From: Phyto melanocephala
Lineage: Eukaryota; Arthropoda; Insecta; Diptera; Rhinophoridae
Direction of reading: 5' to 3'
Assembly: GCA_941918925.1 (NCBI GenBank)
Contig: OW799234.1
Coordinates: 44,422,412-44,486,411, forward strand
Length of the DNA: 64,000 nt
Shown: positions 1 to 11,412 of the stretch, in pieces
Layout of the letters: each line of letters starts with the position of its first letter
Position numbering within the stretch: the stretch's first letter is position 1
Program-made: the position numbers and the translations under genes
Notes under the pieces: model-generated
The model's database searches: none
What the model was told of the DNA's origin: nothing
What the model saw: the letters and a program-made list of their open reading frames with translations, nothing else

Positions 1-167
1 CATTCAAACTTAACTGAGCTGACGTACGCATACCCACAACAACATTGGTTTATAAGTACAATGAACATCAGAACTACGTCGTACTTAACTCATAGCGTTT
101 CATATCTTTAATGATTCGCAAAAAACCCACGTTGATTCATATTTTTAAGAAAATACTTATAGACTTA

Positions 168-286
168 AGGCCGTATTCATAAAAAATATTTTAGGTTTAT
201 TAAAGGCTTATTTGACAGATGTTGTAGAGAAATTTGTCAAATAAGCCTTCAATAAACCTAAAATATTGTTTATTAATATGGCCCTT
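168..286. repeat. Tourist/Harbinger-like MITE hairpin
   Basis: A near-perfect palindrome of about 117 bp. The left arm reads GGCCGTATTCATAAA and then TTTTAGGTTTATT; the right arm mirrors it and ends in ATATGGCCC. The loop is about 15 bp around position 222. The termini resemble those of the Harbinger elements at 23763 and 24815 (GGCC/GGGC followed by ATA-TCATA), so this is probably a non-autonomous Harbinger relative. A TTA/TAA duplication is possible but ambiguous because the flanks are palindromic. There is no coding content. Confidence 0.65.
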
Positions 287-624
287 AGTGATTCAAGTTG
301 ATTTAACAACAAAAATATTAACAGCTCTCATTTGTATCAAGGCATATTTGTTTATCAGGTAATTGCAGTTCGTAGATAATTTTTTTGTTTATATTTTTTA
401 TATATGAAGTTTGACAATTGAAATAAATTAGAAAAGAGGGAAAATTTTTTTTATTTATGACAGCTGAAATTTAAAATAAGTGACGAAAGAATAATCAGCG
501 TTTTAGGTGGTCACTTGAATTTGAAATATAACACACAAAATCGAAATCTGTGTATGTTCTCTTGTTTTTGTGTTATTTTGTTAAATTTAAATTGTCTAGT
601 TTTTTTAACATTACGTCTAGACGA
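287..624. other. AT-rich sequence, nothing recognised
   Basis: AT-rich DNA without a convincing reading frame, tandem repeat or inverted repeat. Short frames near 515-730 have no recognisable composition and are judged chance. Confidence 0.5.
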
Positions 625-1165
625 GCCATCGATTTGTTCAGACAAGAACAAAACGTCGGCAGAGCAAATGTCAAAAAATTGTTCATGTTCTTTGATATAG
701 AGAAAACATATAAAGCATGGTACAATTATTAGGTAGCCTCACTAAAACAGCTGATTTTTTTTCTCTACCTTAAAGGTAAAACTTAAATGTCAAATTTTGT
801 TTATGTATGTGTATATATTGTGTACGTATATATTCTACCGCCAAAAAAACACGCACACACATTTGCTTTTTGACATTTAAGTCGTCGTTTTCCAACAACA
901 AAATACATGTAGAATTTTGTTGTTGCAGAACTGAGGCTACCTGATGATTGTACCATGATATGAAGTGTATTTTGTTGCTATTTTTATGTGTAGTCTCTTT
1001 CTTTCATATTTAAAATGCCTTTTAATATCAGATATCGTTGTTCGAACAAATGTGCTGATAACGATGTTTGAACAAGAACAAAACATCGACAACAGCGGTC
1101 CACGCCAGGCAAATTCATGTGCAAACAAAAAAATTTTCGTTGTTCAAACAAATCGATGGCTGGTG
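625..1165. repeat. Foldback cluster with nested inverted repeats
   Basis: The outer arms begin GCCATCGATTTGTT near 627 and reappear inverted near 1147-1160. Between them the motif GAACAAGAACAAAACATCG and relatives occur in both orientations (640-690, 1040-1095). A separate TIR element sits in the middle (716-957). A GGTCCACGCC / GGTGTGGACC pair lies in the right arm. This looks like a foldback-type non-autonomous element carrying an inserted MITE. No superfamily can be assigned. Confidence 0.45.
716..957. repeat. 242-bp MITE with 26-bp TIRs
   Basis: The left end (716-741) and the inverted right end (932-957) match at 24 of 26 positions. They start CATGGTACAAT and end GGTAGCCTCA. A second, inner inverted pair (CTTAAATGTCAAA) lies at 782-795 and 870-883, so most of the unit can fold back. 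It has no coding capacity. The target duplication is unclear (possibly ATAT), so the superfamily is open. Confidence 0.65.
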
Positions 1166-1540
1166 TGGACCGTACGTTACAATCCACAATTATTATGGTG
1201 AACGTCAAATTGTAATCTGACAAGCCTAGTTTAAACATACAACTTCATAATAAGTAGCTTTTTATCGTCTTTTTATCTTGCGTGAACGACGATAGCAATC
1301 AACCAAGTCATACGTGTTGCTGAATATGAGAACTATAAGTACCTTAAATTTAAAATTGAGTATAAGTAGTGAAGACTTTTCAATATGTATGAACGCGTAT
1401 AAATCAACGAAATAATGAATTATGCAGATCTCTGGTAGCAACTCACGCAAGGTACAGCTACATAGTTTATATACCTACTTACATATATAAAAAATTAATG
1501 TTTGCCTGTATGTCCTTTATAAAATCGTAAACTATACATT
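1166..1540. other. No recognisable feature
   Basis: AT-rich sequence with scattered short open frames on both strands, none with homology-like composition. No tandem or inverted repeat was seen. Confidence 0.4.
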
Positions 1541-2016
1541 TGATTATGTGATGATCTTAGCTTGACATTATCTTAAAGTCAAGCCCTTTCATTTTATACT
1601 CATATTGATAGGCTGAGAAAAAAATTACTCGCCATTTTGTTTAGGACTTTTTCATTATTTACTGTATTTTACTGGCTAAATCCTTTCGTTGGATACCAAT
1701 ATTGAGGCGGCTGAAGGGAATACATTTTAAGTTACTAGATTTGACCCATATATAAATTACGTTTAAGCCGTTTTGTAGTGGCGGCCATCTTGAATATAAA
1801 ATTTTTCTTTTAATACCCATATCATTTCTCCTTGTTGTCCAAAAGCTAAAAAAAAACAATTTTTGCTTGTAAATTTTAGGAAAAACACCGAAGCTTTTGT
1901 ATTTTTATGCTTAACTGACTGAGATAAATTTAAAACCGATTTATCAGTTATTCTCAGCAGTAATATTTTGTATTCATATTTTGTCATTTCCTTTGTAACA
2001 CATCAAAATATCCATT
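1541..2016. repeat. Body fragment of a long mini-me-like repeat (family B)
   Basis: This block shares characteristic phrases with 8320-9000 and 39090-40560: CAAGCCCTTTCATTT, GCCATTTTGTTT, GTAGTGGCGGCCATCTTG and GGAAAAACACCGAAGCTT. At all three sites it lies beside mini-me-like ends (TATACCC, GTCY). It is therefore read as the internal body of one dispersed family. It is non-coding. Confidence 0.6.
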
Positions 2017-2822
2017 TTAGACCCCATAAAGTATATTCTGAATCGGGGTTTCATTTTATGACGATCTAGCTATGTCCGTCCGTCTGTTGAAAGCTCGAAC
2101 CGAAAAAGCCAGGGTACTCAAATATTGCCAACATTTTTTTTCATACACAATGAAGAGAGTTATAGCTCGTAATGCAAGAGTAGGTGAAAAACCAATGTCC
2201 TCCCAACATAGAATAAAAAGCAATTGTGCCCAAACGCATTAACGTAGTCATGAAATTTCGAATGTATCTTTCCTGAGTAAAAAAAATATTTTTCCCCGAA
2301 AGATCAAAACTTACGAAAATTTATACCACGCAGTGTATTTTTCGGTATATTCAAAATTTAAAACGTAATATAACTGACAAATTTGATGTATGATTCTGAA
2401 CCATTGCTTTTTGGTCAAAGGCTTTTTACTAACGGAAAATAAATGTGACACGCCCACTTTTACGACCACCTCCAATATAACGCTTTATGTCAAATTCATA
2501 TCATTTCACTATGAATAAAGATTGTGGAAAAATAAAGGACTATATTGAAATCTCTCAGTTTAAATTATTAGCAGAAACTATACTGACTGCCTGACACTGC
2601 CTACTTGAACGTACACTTTCATTGAAAGACTTAATTTACGAAAATATTTTAAAAGCATATCGAAGTTATACAAAGAAAGTGATACATAATTTAGTATAAA
2701 GAGATTATTCCATAGCGATTACTGTTAATAACAAAATAATAAATTCTATGCTATAAAAGTACATCAAATTGGTGGTGGGTATAAAAGATTCGACACAGCC
2801 GAATATAGTGCTCTTACTTGTT
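2017..2822 (-). repeat. Mini-me-like repeat, family C, minus orientation
   Basis: Starts with CCCCATAAAGTATATTCTG and a short GTCCGTCCGTCTG block (2070-2085). It ends with GGTGGTGGGTATAAAAG, a CCGAATATAG half-hairpin and CTTACTTG at about 2822. The same unit occurs in the opposite orientation at 34257-37256. In this copy the stretch around 2655-2690 (CGAAGTTATACAAAGAAAGTG) lacks the mariner that interrupts the 34-37 kb copy, so it acts as a near-empty site. Confidence 0.65.
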
Positions 2823-3500
2823 GTAAAATATTTTTGCTATACTATATGTACGAAATTTCATCATCATACCACTAATTTAATTTTATTAATAGCAAATTAC
2901 GTGAAAAGTGGGCGTTATAGTAGGTGTTTTGAAATATTTTCTGCCAATAAACTCAACTCAGATATTTCAGTATAGAGTCCTTTATTCTTCCAAAATCTTT
3001 GTTCATAGAGAAATTATATGAATTTAGGATAAAGCGTTATATGGGAGGTGGGCGTAAAAGTGTTCGTGTTACCTTAATTTTCCGTTATTGCAAGTCTTTT
3101 GGTAAGAGAGCAATTTTATTGGTGGCGGATATAAAAATAGTAACAAACGTCTCTATAAATTAATATAGGTCTAAAAATTTTTTATTTTTGTGCTAAAAAT
3201 ATGAGAAAAACATAGCCAGTCGAGATCATTTGCTTATATCTCAGAAAGTTGTGGGGCTATCAAGATGGATTTCAATAGCGATTCATTCCCGGAAATTTCC
3301 TAAATATTGATACCACATACAAATCGGATTAACAGGTGGGGCCTTCTGAAAGTTGATTTCAACCTACATAAGCTTTCAGGAAATATATACTTTGTGGGGT
3401 CGAAAATGAATATTGTATATGTAGAAATATATTGTAGATGACAAAACTACATATGTATATCCTCTAGTACCACAGGTGAAGCGTATAAAAATAATCTGAA
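2823..3500 (+). repeat. Family C fragment followed by a mini-me-like half unit
   Basis: 2850-3070 matches the repeated CGTGAAAAGTGGGCGTTATAG and TATGGGAGGTGGGCG segments at 36200-36660. From about 3140 the sequence switches to the type with CTCAGAAAGTTGTGGGGC, GCGATTCATTCC, AGTTGATTTCAACC and TATACTTTGTGGGGTCG. It ends in ACCACAGGTGAAGCGTATAAAA near 3490. The GTCY microsatellite is absent from this copy. Confidence 0.55.
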
Positions 3501-3683
3501 ATTAAAGTTTAAAAAATGTTTAAGCAAGATAGGTATTTACGTAGCTGAATAGATATGTGAGCGGAATTCTCGACATTTATTATTCGCCAACTGAAACAAA
3601 CATTAATGTTTTAACATTTCTATGGATTTTTTGCACATAGGCATTTTTACTACACCATTTCCAAACATTCCAAACACAATTGG

Positions 3684-3800
3684 AAAGTTCTGAAATACAA
3701 ATAGAAATTTCTGAAATATAATTAGAAATTTCTGAAATATAATTGTAAACTTCTGGAATATAAGTAAATGGAAATATCTGAAATACAATTGGAAATGGTG
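3684..3800. repeat. 24-bp minisatellite, about five copies
   Basis: A direct tandem repeat with unit close to GAAATTTCTGAAATATAATTA (period 24 bp), degenerate at both ends. Because the period is a multiple of three, the minus-strand frame reads as a repeated Y-I-S-E-I-S peptide. That is a by-product of the repeat and not evidence of a gene. Confidence 0.75.
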
Positions 3801-3869
3801 TAGTTTTATGAGTATATGTTTTAAGCACAAACCCTTTATTAAAAATTAAATAAAAATGTCCATACAATT

Positions 3870-4630
3870 TTGTTTGTATTTATATCATAGATGCCTAAAA
3901 ATGTGTTGCAGCCGGATTAGTGAGAGAATTTCGAGGTACAGTGTCACAAAAAAGTAACCCCACAATCTTTTATTAAAATTTAGTCACAACAAATTGTTTT
4001 GTTTTTTTAAAATGCAAAATAATGCATTTCATACTGAATTTGCTATTTTTTAGTTAAAAGAAAAAATAAGCGTTAAATTTCAATACAAGAAATTTTTTTG
4101 GGTGTAAAAAAACTAATAAAAATGCAGTAAACACTGAATTTATTATTGTTTTACTGGTAAAATGGAAAATTTTAAATAAATTTTGCAGTTTTAAATTTGA
4201 CTTTAAAAAACAAAATATTTTTCTAATTCTATCATAATTTCTTTTACGCACTGTATTTCAATAAATATCAACACAGCCACTAAATATGTGCACTCTTCAC
4301 TGTCTCATGGACTTCTAAATTAAAGAGCATAAAAATAAAAGAGGTAGGGTTATAAACAATTGTTTGATGAAATAAGCACCTATGATTTATTTGTACTTGT
4401 ATGCCTGTAAAAAAACTTTACAAGAACAAATTAGCCAGGCGTTTTAGCAAAACCATACATATCTACTACCAACACTTTTCTACTCATCAGATTTTAACTC
4501 TAACCTTAGTAATTAAATATACTTTTATAGGCATGTATTTTGTTGGTAAAATGTTTTCAGGTTTAGCAAAAGGACACCTTATTATGTGCTGTGGTGAATT
4601 TTTAACAAAATTGCCGTTTTTGTGTGACCA
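3870..4630. other. No recognisable feature
   Basis: AT-rich, with runs of A and T. The longest frames here are low-complexity Lys/Phe-rich stretches without recognisable domains. Confidence 0.4.
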
Positions 4631-5760
4631 GACTGCCGGCGGCGCTGGTATGCCCGCGTAAGCTCGGCTGAAGCTCGCCGGATGGGGGTGGTTCTTGCCG
4701 GATGCCTGTCACTTCACGCACACAATAAAAAATATCATACCAGCTATATTTATTAAGTAGAGGGTGGGGAACGAAGTTAGGGCAACTGCTCCCTGTCTAC
4801 GCGCATTTTGGGACCTCTGGCTGGTGACATTGCCAGGATAGCCCTCCCACAAGAGATCAGAAATCTCTCCTTGACATCATTCGATAATTTATGATGTACC
4901 CAAAATTACACTGCCATCTTTTATGCTGCCTTACTTACCACCGCTAAACAAAAATTTACTCCATCATACTAAATGATAACGCCAAAGCAAATTCATTCGA
5001 ACATTATAAATGGTAAATATATTTATTAATAAAAAAAAATGAAACAAAAGCAAATTACATGTAGGATATATGTAAGAATGAAATAAAATTATTAAAATAA
5101 GAATTTATATAATATTAAAAAATCTACCAAAGCAAGAAAAATAAAAAAACTAATAATTTTAAAGAGAAATCCTAAATAATTACAAAAAAGTTATTTTTTT
5201 TCTTCTATTTGCAGGAGGCTGCCGTCTGTCCGTGGCGTGTCCTCGTCCTAGTATATTTTCAAGGTAAAGTGTTATTTACAATAAAAAAGACTATGTATAT
5301 ATATTATTTTCCTTTTTCTTTTCAAGGAAAACCTTAACCAAAAAAAAAAAAACGGGTACCTACTTAAGGCCTGAGCTCAACCCCTAAAGTACAGCGCGCA
5401 CCCTCAAACAAAATTAAAGAGGGGACTGAGACAAGGTAATTTATATAAACCTAGTCTTCCCTAAAACTTATAAAAAAAAAACAATATACATATATACATA
5501 TATATAATTTTTTTACTTGTCCGTTTTATCGTCCGTGTAATTGTTATTGTCCTTGGCAGATTACCTGACCTTAGTTTTATTTTTCTTCTTCTCTTCTCTA
5601 GGATGGAACCAGGGTTGATGGCGATAGCACCAGCGCTTTTGTGACCACTTCCTCAAGGCTACCACTAGGATGTATGGCGATGTCACCCACAATTTTTCTT
5701 AGCGGCCAATAGCAAATATTTGGGACTTGGTGTTTTATTTTCTGTTTATTTGTTGTGTTT
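4631..5760 (+). other. GC-rich stretch with ordered splice-like signals
   Basis: GC-rich islands at 4630-4900, 5215-5263, 5380-5435 and 5600-5720 stand out from the AT-rich surroundings. Pyrimidine tracts ending in AG precede 5215, 5327 and 5602. GTAAAG follows 5263 and GTAATT follows 5435. Two short candidate exons (5215-5263 and 5327-5435) and a terminal one from 5602 can be drawn. The joined frame closes quickly, so a non-coding spliced transcript or the tail of an unrecognised retroelement is more likely than a protein gene. An AATAAA lies near 6016. Function unknown. Confidence 0.3.
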
Positions 5761-6110
5761 AATTAAACTCAATTTGTATTTTTCCTCACTGTATTTATTT
5801 TCTTTCTTTTACTCGCAATTATTTATAATTTTAATTTTATAATTAGTTTTAAGTTCCTTTTTTTTACATTTATCTATGTATATATTTTTCAATTTAATTT
5901 CCATTGTCTTTTTCCTTTATATATTAGATCATTATTTTCTTACTATATATTAAATTTATTCATTCCAATTTAATTGAATTTTTATATATTTTTCCTTCTG
6001 CAGCGCTTTTACGAATAAAACTTTTCTTTTTGATATCTCACACCAATCTGTCTTTTTTTTCCAAAAATTTCTCTATCACAACCTAGCATATGGACAGTTA
6101 TTATACCCTT
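5761..6110. other. AT-rich sequence, nothing recognised
   Basis: Highly AT-rich with TTTATTT-type runs. It contains only the possible AATAAA polyadenylation signal mentioned for the preceding stretch. Confidence 0.4.
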
Positions 6111-6117
6111 CACACAG

Positions 6118-6880
6118 TGAACAAGTAACAGTGCTATATTCGGCCGTGCCGAATCTTATATACCCTTCACAACGTGTAGTCATGCAATAACAATTGTTTG
6201 TATCACCATTCATCTCATATAAAATACGTGCATACACGTTAGAATAAATGTGGCATCGAATCCCAGCTGAGCCAAAAAAATTTTATTTTATTTTATTTAA
6301 TATATTATTTATATTTTATTATTTTTTTTTAATATTTTTTTAAATTTTTTTTAAAAAATTTTTTTTGGAAAAAATTTTTAAAAAATTTTTTAAATTTTTT
6401 TTTTTAAATTTTTTTAAAATTTTTTTTTAATTTTTTTTAAATTTTTTTTTGTAGTTTTTTTTTCTTATTTTTAATATTTTTCTTTTTTGTAATTTTTTTT
6501 GTTTGGTATGTTTTTTACATGTATGTATGTATGTATGTTGTTGTTGTAATTGTGAAAAAAAACGAGGTGGTCGTGGTTTTTTGCTCATATCTCAGAAAGT
6601 TATTGGGCGATTGTGCTGAATTTCAATAGCGATTCATTCCTGGATATTTTCAAGAGATTGATACCATATACAGATCTGAGGAACATATAGTTGCTTCTAA
6701 AAGTTGATTTCAACCAACACACGGACAGACGGACAGACGGTCAGGGCTTAATCGACTCCTCTATTCATAAGCTTTCAGAAAATATATACTTTATGGGGTC
6801 GGAAATGAAAATTGTAGAAATTACAAACGGAATGACAAAGCTATATATACCCTTGTGCACCACAGGTGAAGGGTATAAAA
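6118..6880 (+). repeat. Mini-me-like repeat, family A, complete unit
   Basis: Reference copy of the commonest repeat here. Order: AACAAGTAACAGTGC; the hairpin ATTCGGCCGTGCCGAAT; TATACCCTTCAC; a conserved GGCATCGAATCCCAGCTGAG block (about 6252); a 250-bp A/T homopolymer core; GTTGTTGTAATTGTG; GGTGGTCGTGG; the GACGGACAGACGG microsatellite (6722-6740); TATACTTTATGGGGTCGG; and GTGAAGGGTATAAAA. The unit is bounded by inverted TATACCCTTCAC / GTGAAGGGTATA. The TA block, core and GTCY block match the published mini-me plan for Diptera. It is non-coding. Confidence 0.75.
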
Positions 6881-7677
6881 AGGGTATATATAGGTTTGTC
6901 ATTCCGTGTGAAATTTCTACAATTTTCATTTCCGACCCCATAAAGTATATATTTTCTGAAAGCGTATGAATAGGGGAGTCGATTAAGCTCTGTCAGTCTG
7001 TCCGTCTGACCGTCTGTCCGTGTGTATGTTGAAATCAACTTTTTAAAGCCCCCCGACATAGGTTGGACCCGGGTAAGGTATTAAAATATCAGAAATATTC
7101 GGCAGTAGATCGGTATTGAAAATCAGAAACATCGGTACATAAACAACTGAGATATGAGCAAAAACCCACGACCACCTCGATTTTTTTTTTCACAGAAACA
7201 ACATTAAAACAACAACATACATACATACAAACGTGTATACTGGTTAGAAAAAACGTGGCATCGAATCCCAGCTGAGCCAAAAAAAAAATTTTTTTAATTT
7301 TTTTTAAATTTTTTTTAAAATTTTTTTTTTTTATTTTTTATTTAATACATTATTTATATTTTGATTACTATTTTTTTTTTATTTTTTTTTTGTTTTATAT
7401 ATATTATATATAATATAAAATTTTTTTTTTAAATTTTTTTTTTAAATTTTTTTTTTAAATTTTTTTTTAAATTTTTTTTTTTTTCGTTTTTTTAACATAC
7501 ATACGTGAATTTATAATTTTACAATGGGATGTTTTTATATATGTATGTTTTTTATATGTACATATGAACGTATTTCATATGGGATGAATGGTGACACAAA
7601 CTACTGTTATTGCATGACTACACGTTGTGAAGGGTATATAAGATTCGGCACGGCCGAATATAGCGCTCTTACTTGTT
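6881..7677 (-). repeat. Mini-me-like repeat, subfamily A-prime, minus orientation
   Basis: Abuts the preceding unit head-to-head at shared AAGGGTATA. It differs by the phrase CCCCCCGACATAGGTTGGACC and a longer GTCCGTCTGACCGTCTG block. It has the same CGAATCCCAGCTGAGCC block (7262-7280), an A/T core and a terminal hairpin ending in CTTACTTG near 7675. The same subfamily appears at 22565, 40976 and 42010. Confidence 0.7.
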
Positions 7678-8240
7678 TTTCTTCTAGAAAATTCCTTATT
7701 TTTTTACCATAGATTTTGTTGTTCCTTCCAACTGACCAAGTACCTTTTTCAAAATCGACATTCTATCAACCATAACAAAAAAACAAAACAGTACAAATTA
7801 ACATATGTTAAACTATTGGTGAACGTCATTATCGACACCTATTATTAACTCTTAAAGGTGCACATGACAACCTAAATATATTTTTTGCGAACCTACCATT
7901 AAATATACTGATTTTCGATTTACATATCTATAGAACGTTCCCTAATGTTTCAAGTGGTAAAATTACATACATATGTATGATTTTTCAACAGACAATCCTC
8001 TAGCCACATACTAAGAAGAAAGCAGTGGCACCTTTCGCGGAGTGCAATCGCTGAGTTAGTTGGCTTTTATAAATGTCTACGATGAATAATTTCTACACTA
8101 TACATACATATATAGATAAATTATTTTTGAAAACGCTTAAAATACCAACCCATAAGCTTTAACTTCAAAAATAATTTCTAAGAAAAGCTAACAAATCGGT
8201 TTGAAACCAACTGAGATATAAGCAACAAAGTACAATTGAT
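7678..8240. other. No recognisable feature
   Basis: No open frame of note and no repeat shared with the rest of the window could be seen, apart from the beginnings of the family B body near the right edge. Confidence 0.4.
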
Positions 8241-9395
8241 ACGGCGTTTTTCCTAAAATTTTCAAAAGAAAATCATAATTTTTCAGTTTCTATACAAGCG
8301 AGACAGCCAAAATAGCGATCAAATGGAAGGGCTGAGTATTAAAATATAGTTAGCTATATATAGTGATATAGTTAGCTAGAAAAAAATCCAAGATGGAGTC
8401 CTAGATTAAATGGCGAATATATGAGTCAAATGTAGTAGTTACGACTTTTCCCCCTTTAACCTCCACAATATTAGTATCAAATAAAAGGGCTTGACCATTG
8501 CAATATAGCAAACTATTAAAAAAGTGTAAAATCCAAGATGGCGTCTGAAACAAAATGGCGAAACTTACTGTATCCTATTGGTCAAGCCCTTTCAATTGAC
8601 ACCTACGTTATGGGGGTTGAAGGGGCATAGCCGAAATTTTTTTTTTTTTACCAATATATACGCCATTTTGTTTTGGACGCCATCGATTTCAACTTTTTTA
8701 TTATTGTCTGGGTAAGTCATTTCGTTTTATACCAATATTGAGGTGATTTATGTGAGTACATTTGTGATTACTAGATTTGACCCATATAAAAATTAAATGT
8801 ACGTCTTTTTGTAGTGGCGGCCATCTTGAATTTTAATTTTTGTAGTGTCTTTTCTTTTGATTCTCATATCGTTCCTTTATAATGTCTAAAAACTGAAAAA
8901 AATCGATTTTTGTTTTGAAGTTGTAGGAAAAACACCGAAGCTTCTGTATTTATGAGTTTATATCTCAGTTAGTTTGAAACCTATTTGTCAGTTTTTCTTT
9001 GCAGTAATTTTCGAGACTACGGCTTGTATTCTGGTGTATATAACATGTTAAAAAATAATTGGAAGCTTTAATAACTGGACATATTTATAAAAAATATATA
9101 TATGTCAACATTTTTTTTTTTAGCCTATAACTTTATCGGTTAGTAATCGATTTGTCCAAAATATTTAAAGAATATCTCCAGAGGCATATCGTAATAATAG
9201 TAACAAATGTCTCTACAAATTAACCTGAAAAATTTTGATTTTTGTGGCAAAATATAGGGAAAAAAACAGAGGCAGTTGTTTATTCTTGGATATTTGCAAA
9301 ATATTCATACCACATGCAGATCTGAGTAATATGTGGGGGCTTCTAAAAGTTGATTTCAACCCACACAGGGACAGGCGGGCATGGCTTAAAATTTT
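8241..9395 (+). repeat. Mini-me-like repeat, family B body, truncated
   Basis: Shares CAAGCCCTTTCAATTG, CGCCATTTTG, GTAGTGGCGGCCATCTTG and AACACCGAAGCTTCTG with 1541-2016 and 39000-40560. It continues into AGTTGATTTCAACCCACACA and a degenerate GGACAGGCGGGCATGGC, then stops. The terminal TATACTTTATGGGG segment is missing, so this copy is 3'-truncated. Confidence 0.6.
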
Positions 9396-9962
9396 AGTGC
9401 TAATTTAAAAAAAGTGCTTAATCTAGCTCTAAAAGTGCTAAAATGGGAACAACTACTGTAAATTAAACTAATGTATGTAATTTAAACTACTGTAACTTAA
9501 ACCTATAAAATTAACATGTAAATCAAACTATTTAAATGGAAATCTGTAACTTCATGTGCCTTTGGCAATATTTACAAAAAATCTTGGTTCATTGGATCAT
9601 TTACCGACAAAGATATTGGTCAAAAATAAATTTAAAACAAAAAGTTTAAATCAATCAATCGAATTCACATCAGGTGATGTTACGAAGTCAGCTGATTGTT
9701 AGTCCCTTCACAGTGAGTGTAAGGGTATATATAGGTTTGTCATACGTTGTCCCATAACTTTCTGAAATATGGGCAAATAAACACGATTGCCTGTTTTTCG
9801 CCTATTTTTAACCATACAAATTTTTCAGTTCTAGAATAAGGTTGTTGTTGTTACTAAAAGGTTTTCCAATAAGAGTTATATGATTTCTTAAAAAAACACA
9901 CTTACTGTTAAAGAAAATAAAAAAAAGTTTTTTATTTAATGTGAATTACAATCGATACAATT
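9396..9962. other. Unassigned sequence with a short mini-me fragment
   Basis: 9396-9690 shows no feature. 9700-9825 carries a fragment with CCCTTCACAGTGAG, GGGTATATATAGGTTTGTCAT and CCCATAACTTTCTGAAATATG, a scrambled piece of mini-me family A. Confidence 0.5.
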
Positions 9963-10956
9963 GAGGAGCCGCAGAACAAAAGGTGCTTTTTCGCTCATTT
10001 AAAATTTTTGGGAAATCGAGATTTATTTTTTTCGCCTCTTTAAAGAACTGCAAGAACATGAAAATGCTTACAAGATTTTTACTTATCTACAGATGCATCT
10101 AACTGTCGTAAGTCACCCGATTAAATGTTAAGGATGTTTGATATAATTCCATTTTTATTTCGGAAAAAGCACCTTTTGCAAAAAAGAAAGCAAAAAAGCA
10201 CCTTTTGTTAGGAATAAAGTAAAAACACCTTTCGTTAAAAAAAAGTAAAAAAGCACGTTTTGTTAATAGAAAGAAAAAGTACATTTTGTAATGCGAATAC
10301 ACATATATGACGATAAAATTTTGACTGAATGTGGTTAAACCTGATCTAATAAAAAAACAATAAAAAATGTTAAGCTAAGTATATTATATTTATCGTTTTA
10401 TGAAATTAAATTGCAACTTAAACATTTCTTTTTTAGCCTTAAATTAAATACATATGAAATTTGTTAAATAGTTAAACTCTTGTTCCAACATCTTCTTCTA
10501 GGCAAGAACATCCAACATTTTCGTCTATTGAATCCTCCATACCTTTATCCTGGTTATACAAAATGTCCTTGTACCAAAATAATGACTGATTTTCACTCCA
10601 GTCTTTACCAAACTGTTTTATTAAAAGACTTTCCACAAAGACTTTAACATCTGATTAATTTTACTTTAACTGTAGTTTGGTTTGATCATTAAAGTAAAAA
10701 GTGAAACTACACAAAGATTATGGGAAAAGAACCTTTTGATAAAAAATAATCAAAAAAGCACCTTTTGATAAAAAATAATCAAAAAAGCACCTTTTGTTAA
10801 GCATACATTTTTTAGAACACATTTACTTTGTAAAAAAAAATAATAATAATGCAAACTTGATTGTTTCTACAAGATTTCAACCTAAATATTATAAAAATAC
10901 CAAAAAACCAATTTTTCGCGAAATGCGAAAAAGCACATTTTGTTCTGCGGCTCCTC
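9963..10956. mobile_element. Unclassified TIR element rich in an AAAAAGCACCTTTTGT motif
   Basis: The left end GAGGAGCCGCAGAAC...GTGCTTTTTCGC (9963-9994) is repeated inverted at 10925-10956 with one mismatch in about 32 bp. AATT flanks both ends, but it is palindromic, so it may be part of the TIR rather than a target duplication. Inside, the 16-mer AAAAAGCACCTTTTGT or a close variant appears about ten times: both TIRs, five at 10166-10290 and three at 10727-10797. No transposase is visible. The clustered motifs look like transposase-binding repeats. Superfamily unknown. Confidence 0.7.
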
Positions 10957-11412
10957 AATTAATGCTCGGCGCACAATTGGGACGAACGACGAATTTCGCC
11001 CAACACGAGCACAATAACGATGAAGAAGTAATATATTTTATAGTTGATAAAATTGTTCATTGTTTGTGCAAAGAAAGAACAAAATTAAACGAAGAATTTA
11101 AATTTTTGTGAAACTCAAAAAAATAATAAATATAAATTCTGTCGTGATATAAACTTTTATCGTATAAGTAAATGTTTACAAAGAATGTCGTGGGTACGTG
11201 CAGTAAACAATAATTAAAATTTTGTTTTTGTATAACAGCTAATAGTGTGACCATATGAAAAAAAGATCACAAAATAAACTTTAGCATTTGGAAAAAAACA
11301 AGTAAAAACAAATTTTTGTAAATTTATTTTAAACGATTTAAAATAAAAGTTTTTTAAGTAAAAACTAACTTTATTTTCTTAAAAAGTTGAGAAGTATAAC
11401 CAAATATAATAA
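10957..11412. other. No recognisable feature
   Basis: Begins with TGCTCGGCGCACAATTGGGACGAACG, the only GC-rich piece, and then becomes AT-rich. A plus-strand frame runs from inside the preceding TIR element to 11108, but it is formed largely by that element and is not supported as a gene. Confidence 0.35.

Noticed and set aside
10794..11111. 105-codon plus-strand frame
   Set aside because: It starts inside the 16-mer-rich TIR element and crosses its border, so it is not a natural gene.
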